Shown piece after piece: positions 49,645 to 61,491 of a DNA stretch of 64,000 nucleotides. The notes under the pieces were generated by a model. It was not told the origin of the DNA and did not search any database. It was given only the letters and a program-made list of their open reading frames with translations. Every line of letters starts with the position of its first letter. Positions within the stretch are counted from its first letter, which is position 1. The DNA lies in the NCBI GenBank assembly GCA_035048485.1, contig CM068583.1, positions 29,698,841 through 29,762,840 of the forward strand. The letters are read 5' to 3'. A program made the position numbers and the translations under genes. Source of the stretch: Pteria penguin. Taxonomy: Eukaryota; Mollusca; Bivalvia; Pterioida; Pteriidae.

Positions 49645-49842
49645 CTTTTTTTTATTTGCTTGTTTTGTTTTGTTTGTTTGTTTGTTTGTTTTTTGATTTG
49701 TTTGTTTGGGGTTTTTTTTTTTTGTTTTGTTTTGTTTGTTGTTGGGTTTTTTTTTTTTTTGGTTTTTGTTTTAGGGTTTTTTTTTTTTTTGTTTTTTGTT
49801 TTGTTTTATTGGTTTTTTTTTTCTTTTTTCGTTTGAGATTCT
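49645..49842 (+). repeat. T/G-rich low-complexity tract
   Basis: Runs of T broken by GTTTG words; the minus strand is A/C-rich. The Phe/Val frame is an artefact. Confidence 0.95.
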
Positions 49843-51195
49843 TAAGTCATCCTCCCACATCCAATTCTTAATCCACCATTATTATATTCATCTTTTCAAC
49901 AATTAAAACACAGATAAAACGATAAAATGCGTAATTTGTAATATAGTCAGTTTTTGAAGGCCAGATACTTGTCAATGTTATCATGGTGTTATCAGAGAGA
50001 TAAATACACACAATTTCACTTCCGGTATCATTCAAAGGAGATTTTGTTTAAACGAGACATATCGAAAATAGATTGTGTCGAATTTTGGAACTGCAAACAC
50101 TATATCTTTTTCAAAATAACTACAGTGATGATGTAAGTGACATATTTTGTCTCTTACGAAATGAATTTGTATAAATGGAAATCAAAGAAACCAGTTAGTC
50201 TGAGATGGAGGTAGGCTCCTTTTTGTTAAAATGAGATTTCATTGATACCATATATTGTCTTAGTATGGTCCAGAGTGCCCGAATTAATAATTTTATCTTG
50301 TCGTCTAGCAGGAAGGAAGTTTGCAATCATATAGAATATTCCTTCTAAAAGATGTTCATAACAAAGCCGACCCTCATACGTTTGAGAAAAAAAGGAAAAG
50401 ATTCTTACGAGAAAAAGAGGAGATGTTGACAGGAAAAGGAGGCTAGACCTTGAAAAATAATCAAATATGACCTTTCGTGACTATTCCATCGAATGAAAGA
50501 GGGTTGGATTCAATACCCAGTGACTTAGTTAGCTGGATCCGTCAAATGATATCTATTAATAACAATATGGGATAACGGAATTTCTTCAAAGGGATCAACA
50601 TATTCAATGCAAAGCTTTATCCTTAACCACATAACTCAATACAAGATAGTTCATTTTTAACGTGCAAAAACGAATATGATCTTGCACATTTATATATGCA
50701 TAAATTCTTTAAAAAAACTATTTTTATCAAAATATGTATTGATATTTTATGAAACATATCAGTTAAAGGGTTTACGAAGATTTAGCGAAGAAATGGAACA
50801 GATGATATTATATATCATCAAAATCATTAGATCGGAATAAAGTATGTAAATCAATCAACTATTACCTCATAGGTGATGTGCCGGTAAGTAACTGAATTAT
50901 ATACTCTTCTTCTATAAACTAGCCCAAACTCCTAACTTACACTGATTCACACTGCGCCGAGATTAGAAAATCTCTCCGTTTACAGCAAACTATTATAAAT
51001 CATTTCATGTTTTTAAAACATGGAGACCACCCTCCTCTGTCTTAGCAATAAGATATTACAAAAAGCATATAAAGTTAGAAGCATATGGTATAAAACTATA
51101 AATCTCACTGCTGTTACTGTGTCTTTCTTTGAAGAGTGCACCAATTATATGAAACATATTTATTTCGTTTTCCTCCATTACTTTGATAACTTGCA
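49843..51195. other. Intergenic
   Basis: No gene supported. TTTATT at 51159-51164 could serve as the poly(A) signal (AATAAA) of the minus-strand gene at 51458-52031. Confidence 0.4.
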
Positions 51196-51258
51196 TATGA
51201 GAGAGAGAGAAAGAGAGACAGACAGACGGAGAGAGAGATAAGGAAGGGGGGGGGGGCG
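51196..51258 (+). repeat. GA-rich microsatellite with G-run
   Basis: GAGAGAGA/GACAGACA units followed by about ten G. Confidence 0.9.
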
Positions 51259-51457
51259 CTTGGTGGTTTTAAAAAAGTATATATAGCCGAAAGATAAAAC
51301 AAGAATTGAGACACAAGTAAATAAACATAGAGAACTGAACACGCTCTCATGCGCAGTGTACATGACGAAAGTCTCTCGTGATCCTGCCACTGGTAAGTTT
51401 TTGTCATGGTAACGCCCGAATCAAAAACGTTGATCTGACAATAGTAGGAAGAATTTG

Positions 51458-52031
51458 CTATGTGCAGAAACTTTCCACGTGCTTTGTCTTCACGCACGGC
51501 GAGATGTCATTCATCAAGTTCATTACCATCGACTTCTTATTATCTAGTCGCATATGTTTTCAAAAAAATAAACACATCTGTCTTCAACTCGGAAAATTGG
51601 GGGGGAAACTAATATACCTCTGTCCCAATCTACCATAGTAATATTTCAATGTCTAATATACTATCATAAATCAATAACGGATCTAACATGGTATAACTAC
51701 TTTTGGAATTAAAGCTTACATTACCTGACTCATAAGACCCGGATGTTTTCTTCCTATTTCGGACACTGCCTGTTCGTTGTACTCGGATACCATTCCTTGT
51801 CGTTGGTCTTCGTATTTTCAGTTTCTTTATGGCTTGTCCCACTGAAGTAGAACAAAACAATACTGAATGACAAACACGATTTAAGTCGAATTTAACGATT
51901 TATTACATGTTTGTTGTCATAGTAATCCATGTCACTCATTCCTGAAAATATAGTGAGGATCCAGTTCTTAAATATAACTTACTGGTGTGCCTTAGTTTTG
52001 ACATTGTTGCTTTTCTTACACACACATATTC
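51458..52031 (-). CDS. Three-exon gene model, basic C-terminal region, unidentified
   Basis: Minus-strand exons 52031-51983 (49 nt), 51841-51725 (117 nt) and 51543-51458 (86 nt, ending TAG) join to 83 codons without an internal stop. Borders: acceptor CTACCTTCAG before exon 1, donor A|GTAAGT, acceptor CTACTTCAG, donor CAG|GTAATG, and a weaker acceptor CGACTAG. Phases are 0-1, 1-1, 1-stop, fully compatible. Codon choice in all three is richer in C/G at third positions than the introns. Exon 2 is basic (QAIKKLKIRRPTTRNGIRVQ, then TGSVRNRKKTSGSYES). Exon 3 reads KKSMVMNLMNDISPCVKTK and ends VESFCT. No TM segment, so this looks like the C-terminal cytosolic or nuclear part of a longer protein. 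I did not find the 5' exons up to about 53.7 kb. I do not recognise the family. Confidence 0.5.
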
Positions 52032-53700
52032 CTGAAGGTAGATCAATTTGTCTACTTCACCATGCGATTACACCAATGCTATGAACACATGGAGTAAATA
52101 GGTGAAATTGAGCGTCAGTATAGACTCCCGTTCCCCACTAGAAATCCACTTGTGTCCTCTGTGTATAGAATATAAATCGAACGCGCAAACTTTGCATCCA
52201 AAGACCTAAGTACAAGCAATATCCACTAGATTGTAACACTTTCTCTTTGCGCCTATACTTTTGTCTCTCTCGAGAGTTTAATCGAAGCAAATTTTATCGA
52301 AATTTTATTGTATTCGCTTACTTCAGCAAACTTGGTTTAAATTTCAGCTTAGATCAAACATTATTTACAGTATTGAAATTTCTTGAAATTCTATCAACAA
52401 AATTAAAGGGCTTCAAATAGTTATTCCTTATACAGAAAACTGGAAAATAAACAAGCTAATGTCGGCGCCCAATGCAAGGCAGCTTAACTCAATTGAACAC
52501 AAATAGAAGTTTGCATAATCGATTCAGCCAAATAAAGACATTATCACTGTAATTAATATCAATACATGGAATAAAATATGTGTTTATGAGTACACTCGTG
52601 TTCTTGGGCATTCCTCCTGTACAATTGATTTCACTCCATAGTCTTGACATTCAAGGCCTTATAAGTGTATATCGATCACAAAAACCGGAATCCATCTTCA
52701 CCGCTAGGCACTGCCCCACGAGGAAAAAACAATATCAAAACTTGAGTAGAGCAACACATACACCGTAGCTCAGTCTTCCCAGCATGACATACGAGATCCC
52801 AGGACTGACGTGATGACGTCATTCATGAAATTTTAAATTCGTCACTTTCATTTAACTTTGGCTTCCTCCATATATAACGTTGCTATAATTAAGAGAGATG
52901 GATTGTATACCGAGGTACGTAGATAGCGAAGAAATTATGCACTGTTCTAAAGTTTTCTCGATTAAATGTCAGAGTTGGATAACAATGTTACTCAGCATTA
53001 ATGTATAAACGGTTTATCTAATGCGGTGGTGGAATGCCAGGGGGAAACTTAATGTTATTATCCCATTTGCTAGACCTTTTTATATCATTATGAAATCTTC
53101 CAGCGGAAAATGTGTTACTGATTTCAATAATTCATATAGCTTTGATGATTTTCTTTTCATATGAATAGCCATTCACTCTTTCCTTCTCAATAAAGCATAA
53201 TGTCACATCTGTATAAGCATGAGGAGTATCCCAAAATCTCTGACTTCCGTATTGATTTCATATATTCCTTAGAGAATGACACTCAAAAATAACGTCGTAA
53301 ATAGTACAGGGCTATATTGTTATCATTATTATGATTATAGTATAAACATGAAGTTACGGGAAGCAATTGGCTTATAGACGGCATGAAACACTTTTATTAC
53401 TTGACGGAATTTCTAAACTACTAAATAGGTCATGACAAAGGACTCCTTCGCACCCAAACACTTATCTTCAAACATCTGTGTTCCATTATGTAGAACTAAA
53501 CATATGTAAAATGCAGCAATACACAACGATGTATCTAACATTGGAATACATGTAGTTGAAATAAAGAGTTCAAATCAAGGCAAAGTTTATTATTACAGGT
53601 GATAATAATCCCTTATTTACAAAACATCGATAAAGGATCTACAACAAAACCATAACAACACTTAAAGCATTAGAAGAGTACTGAAAACATTTATTACGAC
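52032..53700. other. Intergenic or 5' intron of the 51.5-kb gene
   Basis: No exon with a donor of the required phase was found on the minus strand. GTGATGACGTCATTCATG at about 52808 is a CRE-like palindrome. Confidence 0.35.
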
Positions 53701-53701
53701 A

Positions 53702-54062
53702 GTTTTGATTTTGATTTTGTTTCTGGTTTGTTTAGTTTTATTTTTGTTATTTATTTATTTTTTGTTTTTATTTTCGTTATTTATGTTTTTGTTTTTTGGT
53801 GTTTTTTTTTTTTTTTTTTTTTTTGTTTTGTTTGATTGTTTTGAGGGGATTTTGTTTGTTTTGTTTTGTTTTTTGGGGTTTATTTTTGGGTTTTTTTTAA
53901 GTTATTGGGGGTTTTTTTGGTTGTTGTTTTGTTTTGTTTGTTTTTTTGGGGGTTTTTTTTGGGGGGGGGGGGGGTGAGTGTGTGTGTGTGTGTGTGTTTT
54001 CTTTTTTCTTTTTTTTGGGAGGGGGCTGCAGGTTTGTTATTTGTTTTTCTCTTTTTTATCTG
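53702..54062 (+). repeat. T/G-rich low-complexity tract with (GT)n
   Basis: Long T-runs alternating with G-runs, including about 12 G at 53962-53973 and (GT)n at 53978-53998. The apparent Phe/Gly frames are artefacts. Confidence 0.95.
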
Positions 54063-54244
54063 GTTATTATTATTATCATTGTCCATTTGAAAATTTATGT
54101 AACATATATTACCAATCATTTTTGAATTTGTTTCTTCATTTTTTTCTTCATGCTTAAGATAAATACTGCATAATTGATTAATCTTAAAACTATATGACAC
54201 GAATCTTTATAACAATGAAACATTTCTTTGCACCGATTTTACAT

Positions 54245-54406
54245 AATAGACCCTTACTTCTTATTGTAGGACTGGCGTTTTGATTAACAAAATCATAACT
54301 GTTCCCGCAAGATGAATCAGGGAAAATTTAAAAAATATTATGACGTCAAAAATGTTATCATCCTAACCAAAACGTTTGCCCTGTAGTAATAGTGAAGGAG
54401 TCTATA
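54245..54406. mobile_element. Short MITE (copy 1)
   Basis: About 42-bp imperfect inverted ends (left ATAGACCCTTACTTCTTATT; right, reverse-complemented, ATAGACTCCTTCACTATTAC). The centre has TATTATGACGTC. No coding capacity. Confidence 0.75.
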
Positions 54407-55037
54407 CAAAATAGTAAACTCACGTCTCTATATCGTCAAATCCTTCCCCAAAAGGTACATTCCCTCTGCAAAATGTGTGCAGGTATTACATAGCTACTTG
54501 CGGAACAGTCATACTGTCCTGAGGTAGTGGAGAAAACCCGGGAAACAGTTACCCGAAGCTACAGTTACCCAGGGCTTCTTCATTTCGTAAGGACAATAGT
54601 TGCATTCGAACTGCGTTTCACTGAAATGAAGGTACCAGCAAAACTGCATAATATTAATCAATAATGGCAATCAATAATAGCATTTGCCTATCACGTGACT
54701 TAAGTGTACGTCACGTATTACGTCACCGGATTAATGTGGCATACGATGGAAGCCCGTTCTATTTTTAACATAATATCTCAATTGAGAAATATTTGTAGTT
54801 TACGTTCATTTTCGTGTCGTAAATCAAACTAAGAATCGTCGATCGCGAAATGACATTACAATTAACATAATTTTTGTTTCTTATTCATAAGACAAAACAA
54901 AACAAAACAGTCACAGTTATTTAAAATATTGTTATTCCATCATCATAGCTATCCATTTGTATCACATTTTATAAACAGAGGTACTAAATAGATGAAACAA
55001 AAAATATAATGTAATATAGGGATTTTATTTTTCGTGC
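54407..55037. other. Intergenic
   Basis: Includes CACGTGACTTAAGTGTACGT near 54692 (E-box and short inverted repeats). No gene. Confidence 0.35.
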
Positions 55038-55039
55038 TT

Positions 55040-55400
55040 TTAGTCGGGACTCCTACAGATCAAGGGTCTGAGCTCGATTACATATCGGCAGGGCATTGTA
55101 TCCTCATTTTGATGTTGCTTTGTATATCTTAGCTACTATAATGTTTTTCTGCATAACCATACGTGTTTTTATAACCTCTCAACTATAGACACCTGTTGAC
55201 CCTTGCTCTCTATATAGAGGAATATTTATAATTTTAAATGTGTGTCATTTGATTACTCTGCTGTTGCGGTGAGTGGTAAGGTGGGCCCGTAAATCAATTT
55301 ATCACATCCGTCATATCAATTGACCATCCTAAGACGGTATCGTAACTGTACTATAATCGAATATTTTTGTGATGTCCTTATGTTTTTTTTTTCATATCAT
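55040..55400 (+). repeat. R1 repeat
   Basis: From TAGTCGGGACTCCTACAGAT to CGAATATTTTTGTGATGTCC, lacking both outer ends. A reverse-oriented R1 end (GACATCTGACAAAGCTGTAT) lies separately at 55838-55880. Confidence 0.8.
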
Positions 55401-55524
55401 TACATTAAATACGCTATGTTTCAAATGGCTGAATCAGTAATTTTTTCCTTCCTTTACATATTTTTGTCAGTACCCTACTGCCAATACACGCCAATGAAGC
55501 ACAAAAACATAAAAACAAACCTTA

Positions 55525-55698
55525 AATAAACCTTTTCATTATTATTGCGGGACTGACATTGTAGTTGGCAAATGATTACATATACCGTAAACTTTTTGAC
55601 GTCATCAAAATTGGTTGTCTGTGACGTCAGTTTGGGGGAACAGTTATGATCCTGACAACCAAAACCTCAGTCCTGCTGTAGCAGTGAAAGGGTCTATA
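55525..55698. mobile_element. Short MITE (copy 2)
   Basis: Same inverted ends as 54245-54406 (right end GCAGTGAAAGGGTCTATAG) and the same central TGACGTCA words, here twice. It sits 1.1 kb from copy 1. Confidence 0.7.
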
Positions 55699-55837
55699 GT
55701 TTTACTCTTCCCCAAGTATACATGAAATTACTGTTTAATTACGGAATCGTTTTTGTGAATTTAAATTATGAAACTAATAACTAAAATAAAACTCTTTTGA
55801 CATCATTACATGTCTTGCCGAATAAAAAAAAATTGAA

Positions 55838-55880
55838 GACATCTGACAAAGCTGTATGACAAAAATCACCGTAAGTAAAC
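55838..55880 (-). repeat. R1 terminal fragment, reversed
   Basis: GAAGACATCTGACAAAGCTG then TATGACAAAAATCACC equals the reverse complement of the R1 3' end at 57240-57285. Confidence 0.7.
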
Positions 55881-56737
55881 AATAAATAGTCTTGGTTAGC
55901 ACGTCGCTTGATCATGAAAACGCTTTCGGATGGCAACAATTCGTCAGGTGACCGACAAATAAGTCTTAACTGTTAGCCGATTGCACAAACAGTTACCACC
56001 TAGCATATCTCACGAAATAATCGTGAAACCGTCATAAATACGTAATAGTAATTTATTCAGTAGATTAGGTAATAACATTATTTGTAAAGAAGTGCTTACT
56101 GTTGAAGCTAGGAATATCCATGATGAGAAAAGCAGTTCCAAAATCTGCACTGTCTGCACGATTTCTTATCGGTTATTCTAAGATGCAGCCTTGGATTAAC
56201 AAACTCGGTCTAATAAACATTTAGTACAAAAGGCAAAGTAATAATGTCGTATGGCTAAAAAGTACTGCAAAAAGAAGAATTCAAATGTTGGACATACATA
56301 TACTTACAATCTATCGAGGACACATGTATTAACTTGGTGTTGAGTTTACATTCTAACGGGGTTCATAACTCCCAATATAAAGTAGTTCTGTTGACCTATA
56401 TGCACGCATAAGTGCGTCAAGGGGTTCCTCGTATATTCAACTTTGAGCCCGCATCTTCTTAAACATTTATGATGCTAGAAAAATAAATATAATTCGTATT
56501 TTGATAAATGTATACTTTTATAGGAAATATTCGGATCATACAGCTTCAGTTTCCTTCCTTTTGTGTAGAAGTTTTGTGGCCGTCCATGCTTTGTTGCTAC
56601 TCTCTTCATGCTATTCTGTTTACATATGTTAGGCATACCCGCGCCTATGCACATTTGGTTTCGTCGTGTACAGTCCTATCCCATGATTTCTTACACTGTA
56701 TTTAATGTTGACTCCCGGGATTATTTACAAAAAAATT
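55881..56737. other. Intergenic
   Basis: A 65-codon plus frame at 56508-56705 lacks support. Nothing else recognised. Confidence 0.35.
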
Positions 56738-57288
56738 ATCTGCTGACTAACAGGGCGGTGGGGACTCTATGACGGACCTTGTCCAAACGTTGTCAGAGGA
56801 GACAAGGTCCTGATCCTCGTCTCTTCCGACTGTTAGTCGGAACTCCTATTAATCAAGGATATGAGCTCGCTTACAGACGGGCAGAGCATGGTTTACTTAT
56901 GTTGATGTCTCCTTACATATTTTTGATAGCAACATATTATTCTATACTTTTTTGTTTGTAATAAATTTTATGACCTCTCTCCTTGAGAAACCTGTTGATC
57001 CTTGTTCTCTATATGGAGGAGTATTTATAAATTTTTAAATATGTGTCCTTTGGTTGTTCTGCTTTTGCGGTGAGTGGGAAGGTGGGCGCCCGTAAACCGG
57101 TTAGGCACACCAATTGAGAGTGACGTTTTTTTACTTCAATTGACCGTCCTTAATCGGTATCGTAACCGCAGCACAATCGAATATTTTTGTATTGTTGTTC
57201 CGTGTATATTCTGCTGTTGTCATTTTTTGTGTGCAAGTCCTTGGTGATTTGTGTCATACGGCTTTGTCAGATGTCTTCTGTTTTCACT
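56738..57288 (+). repeat. R1 repeat, nearly full copy
   Basis: CTGACTAACAGGGCGGTGGG to CGGCTTTGTCAGATGTCTTC. On the minus strand it carries the small R1 frame MTQITKDLHTKNDNSRIY...YDTD, then one stop before GRSI. Confidence 0.9.
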
Positions 57289-58980
57289 TTTATTGGGATG
57301 CGCCGAAGCCTTCAGACATTGGTATAATTTAAAAATTTTAGAAATTGAAAAACTTACGCAATACTGGAAAAATAGACATGACTCTTTTTATTTCAAAATG
57401 TTTACTTTGATCGATCGGGTCGAACTGCTTTAACTTATTCACATTTCTGATAGACATACAAATATGATACAACAGCATTATTAAAACTAAATTGAACACA
57501 GCATTACATTTACTGCAAGTAAGTTTTGTACAATTCGTGATAATTAACAATTTAGATATGGTATGTGCACGTCATAATACTGACATCAAAAGAATGAATG
57601 CGGATTCCTTGTACTTTTAAATTTCGCAAGGTTCTCTGTTTTCTATATTGATTTAATATAATGAATTGTGATCTGCAAATTCAAATAAGTATGTTTTAAC
57701 ATAAAGTGAAATCCATCTTCAAATCCAATGTTAATTTATGACATTTTCTGAAACCAAATAATTTATTTGATGGTTTACGTAAACGACCCATAAATCAAAC
57801 GTATGTCCCGAAATTTACTCATGTTTATTGAATGAATATTTCATCAAATAAATTCCGTTTTATAAATCATATTTCAAGATGTAATCTGTTAAGATTGTGT
57901 TTGGTGGACGAATCGACATGATTTGCACATTGGATAATAAAAAACCCCTGTAGAACGAAGATATCGCAGGGGAAGAATATACCCATGATAGTGGTAATAG
58001 CTTACTAAAATTGAGTAGAACATATATCACAGTCAATAACTATGATATGGCCTGCTACATTAAGTTTAATGACTTGATTGTTAAGGTTGATTATGGGCTA
58101 TGGCTTTAGAGAGCCATTAGGATAACCTAAACAGCCAACTAAGCAGTATTCTCGTGGTATCATTATCAAACAGATAGAAGTGTATATTGATGGAGTATAG
58201 GTGAAATGAACATGTGTCGCTAGAACTCAGTATCTTCATCAATCAAATGTAGTGTAGCAAAAAATTACACAAAATAGCGAAAATTAGCCTATATAAATAG
58301 CAAGTAGTGTGACAATCAATAAATCGATGTTCCCATATGGATATATTGAGAAACAATAGATTAAATTGTTTGCCACTCATATTTTATGCAAATTCACCCT
58401 TAAATGGGTTTGTAGTAATAAGCATCACGGGTTTCACTAGCCAGCCAGGAGAAACTAACACATCATCTCTGATTTCGAAAAAATTACTCAATAATATGAT
58501 TTTGTAAAGTGAATATATGCATGCGTGAAAAGTGAAATGGTGAAAATTTGATGGAAGAAAACGATTTAGTAAAATAGTGTAAACATTTTTGATAAAGACT
58601 CTATGCGCCAGGAACTATAAGCTCCGCAAGTGGAATGTACAATCTATAAACGAAGTCAAATTGCAAAGTTAAAACCCCTAAATCGACTGGAAGGAAGGGT
58701 AATAAACCAAATCCTGCCATAAGTCAAGAAAGCATAATCTGCCAGTCATAAATAACTAGTATTAAAATACGATTTTTCATTAATTTTCACCTTCTTTTCG
58801 CTAACAATGCGTATAACGTCCATTACCACAAGAAACCCCTCTGGCAGGCTCTACCACAATCCCAATTTCCTTGTAATAACCCGCTTTAACCTTACGTGAC
58901 ACAGAGCAATATGGTCAGTAGTAAGTTTAGTAGAAACATGAGTGAAAATGTGACAGTATTAGATATATGTATTCTGGATA
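57289..58980. other. AT-rich intergenic
   Basis: No gene or shared repeat recognised. Confidence 0.4.
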
Positions 58981-58982
58981 CT

Positions 58983-59292
58983 TTGATTGATTGATTGATT
59001 AATTGACTGATTGATTGATTGATTGATTGACTATTGTCTTACATCATTCCATGATAATTTCACGTATATGACGATGGCATTTGTCTGATGTATTTCATAG
59101 AAATTTATAACCATGTAACGGATCCACCAGAAGCAATGGAAACTCTTATGTGTTACGCCTTATGTCCCACGGGCCTCGGTTTTTAATTTCTCATCCGAAA
59201 GACAAAACATCGATGTACCCAGGAGTCAAACCCAGGATCAGTCGGTCTGGTCTGAAGCCGAACACCTCATCCACTAAGAAACACCGGCTCAT
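58983..59292 (-). repeat. tRNA-derived SINE (family S1), diverged
   Basis: (TGAT)n tail at the left, then TTTCACGTATATGACGATGG, GGGCCTCGGTTTTTAATTTC, ATCCGAAAGAC and a decayed head with an extended right end near CACCGGCTC. Confidence 0.8.
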
Positions 59293-60318
59293 TTTGGATA
59301 CAAAGTTAAAAGTACTTGACAATATAAATATATAAATGAGAAACTGAACTCGATAGAAAGAATTTTAAATACACTCAATTCTTCAGTTTAAAATCTGAAG
59401 GACAGAGTGTTAGAAGTAGAGCAAAACCGGAGTTTGACAGTAAAAGCATGACGGGAATTCAGGAAAGACAGAGTGAGATCCATAACTTTAAAAAATAGCA
59501 CGGTTCAAAAGATACGGGGCAAATATGAAAAGTCTTATCTACAGTCCAGACCAAGACTCTAGTGTATTACAAAATTCAAGAAAACCTCACGAAGAAGACT
59601 TTTAGTAGAAACTTTTGAAAAGTAAGTATTTGAAGTAAAATTCAATATTAACGTGCACATATTGATGGTGGCAAAATTTCTTTTATACAAATACAGAGAG
59701 TTTGTGTTAACGAATGCGAAAAATCTAGCGGGTACGCTATATCGAAAAGAAAAGCAATTTCCAAAAGTGATACACGACAACAGGAAGGTGTTTATGAATA
59801 TATCGACGCGCGAATAGGCATCAGGAAAGAAATATGTGCATTGTGTGGATAAAGGTTATATCAGTCATCGGCTATATAGTGGATCGGGGGTTACTTGGAG
59901 TTATCCAGCCTATCATATCTTTGAAGGACAACGACTATAACTGTGTCCACTTAACACTCAAAGTGTTGAAATGTATTGAACGAGTCCAATTTCTGTGAAT
60001 TTATGAATGCATTGGTGTGTGCATAATCACCGGATTTGGTTGTCAAAAATTGATTTAAAAAATGTGATAAATTATTTTCATTCATTCCATTGTCCTGGCA
60101 GAAAACTTAGTAGAGAAGCTAAGCGTCATTAATGTATAAAACGAATCCCGAAAAGTATATTTTCTTTGCAGTGTAGAGCTCGTAAAAAGTTCCCCTAGAA
60201 AGGTTTGTTATTATACATTTTATGCTGGTGTAATGTGGCAATAACACTTTCTACACAGAGTTAGTTCCCATTTATATATACAATGCTAAGTAACATTTGA
60301 TTCTTCTGGATGTATCAT
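59293..60318 (+). other. Intergenic with a decayed reading frame
   Basis: A K/E/Q-rich plus frame (59387-59491, GIQERQSEIHNFKK before its stop) and a later 60-codon segment in the same frame (59646-59852, GYAISKRKAISKSDTRQQEG) are separated by several stops. It could be a dead element ORF, but A-rich composition alone can produce this. Confidence 0.2.
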
Positions 60319-60319
60319 A

Positions 60320-60440
60320 GCGAGTGTGTGGCTAGCCATTCAGAAGACACTTAGTCTTCTCGGAAACCTGGATCTCACCTCTGAAATTCAGGGTCCGAGA
60401 ATGTCCGTTGTGGTACATTGTTGTTAGTGCCATAGTCACT
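60320..60440 (+). repeat. Penelope-like 3' box, solo (P8)
   Basis: GTGTGGCTAGCCATTCAGAA, CTCGGAAACCTGGATCTCAC and TCCGTTGTGGTACATTGTTG parallel P7 at 38985-39110. Confidence 0.6.
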
Positions 60441-61275
60441 TTCGTAGTGTGCATTGAAGTTACTAAGACCTCTAAAGAAAGTGTATTGTTGTTAAACCTT
60501 TGTAAAACATTTTTGGGTTTTGAAAAATATATCTTTATATGTTGTACCTATATTCCACCTAAGATTTCATATTTTATGACCAATGTCTTAATTCTATAAA
60601 TGAAATCTCGCACTTACGTGAACTGGAAATTGTTATAATATGATGTGATTGCAGAATAGTCGATAAAAATGATTTTATTGTAAAACATTCATCTTGGTGA
60701 ATATATAAGAATTTTTAGATGATGTATTTGAAGATCTTGTTCATGAGTTTGGTATGGAACGTTTTACAGCTAAGTAGAAGATTTAACTTTAGTGTTGCAA
60801 CAAATATAGGAATTTTACATTTAAATCGTCCACTGACAGAAGTGTCTTTGACCTCTTATTCATTAATTGTTCTATTTCTTTTCTGAATAATTCTAAAATT
60901 CTGGATATATTTGAATTTTCCGAGCACTTGTCTGCTTCTTTCAGTTTCAAATGATAGAATTGTTTGAAATCAATGTAAAGTTCCTGCTGTTAAGACCATG
61001 ATCGCAAATGAATTACATTCATTATCAAATGGGCAGATTACTTTATGCATGTACGTGTGTTGCTTGAAGTGAATTTGCGTTAAGTCACCAGGGTTCAATA
61101 AGAATTGTGAATTGCAAACATCAATTTTATCCATTTAAATAACTATATTAATTTAACGAATCTGAGATGTCATTCAGTCGAATTTATTGCGGCTAAAATA
61201 GCATACAATCTAACTAAACGAAATGCTTAACATAAACACAAGTACAAAAATCAACAAAAATTTTGCTTTCCTTTA

Positions 61276-61491
61276 ATGCGAATATGTTTTTGCATAAGAT
61301 CAGGCAAGGTTGCAGAAATGTATTTGGCATTACAAAAAATTAATAATGATGATTTTGTCCGACATTTTAAAGACGTGGAGGATACAGATAAGATACATGC
61401 GCAGAACACTACTGTTGATGTTGATTATATACAAAATGGTGAGCTTGATTGTGCATTCAGTGCGGAAGAAGTATTAAAGACAATTAAATGT
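61276..61491 (+). pseudogene. LINE ORF2 remnant, part 1 (before RT)
   Basis: The frame runs GKVAEMYLALQKINNDDFVR, HFKDVEDTD, and ends FSAEEVLKTIKC at 61491. This is the linker between the endonuclease and reverse transcriptase of non-LTR retrotransposons, in which an 'EEV..AI..LK..KAAGLD' motif marks the start of RT. The frame continues exactly at 63067. The start codon is arbitrary; the upstream endonuclease is not visible. Confidence 0.7.

Noticed and set aside
49656..49871. Phe/Val-rich membrane protein
   Set aside because: Low-complexity T/G tract without coding character.
53705..54125. Phe/Gly-rich hydrophobic proteins
   Set aside because: Several overlapping frames through a T/G low-complexity tract.
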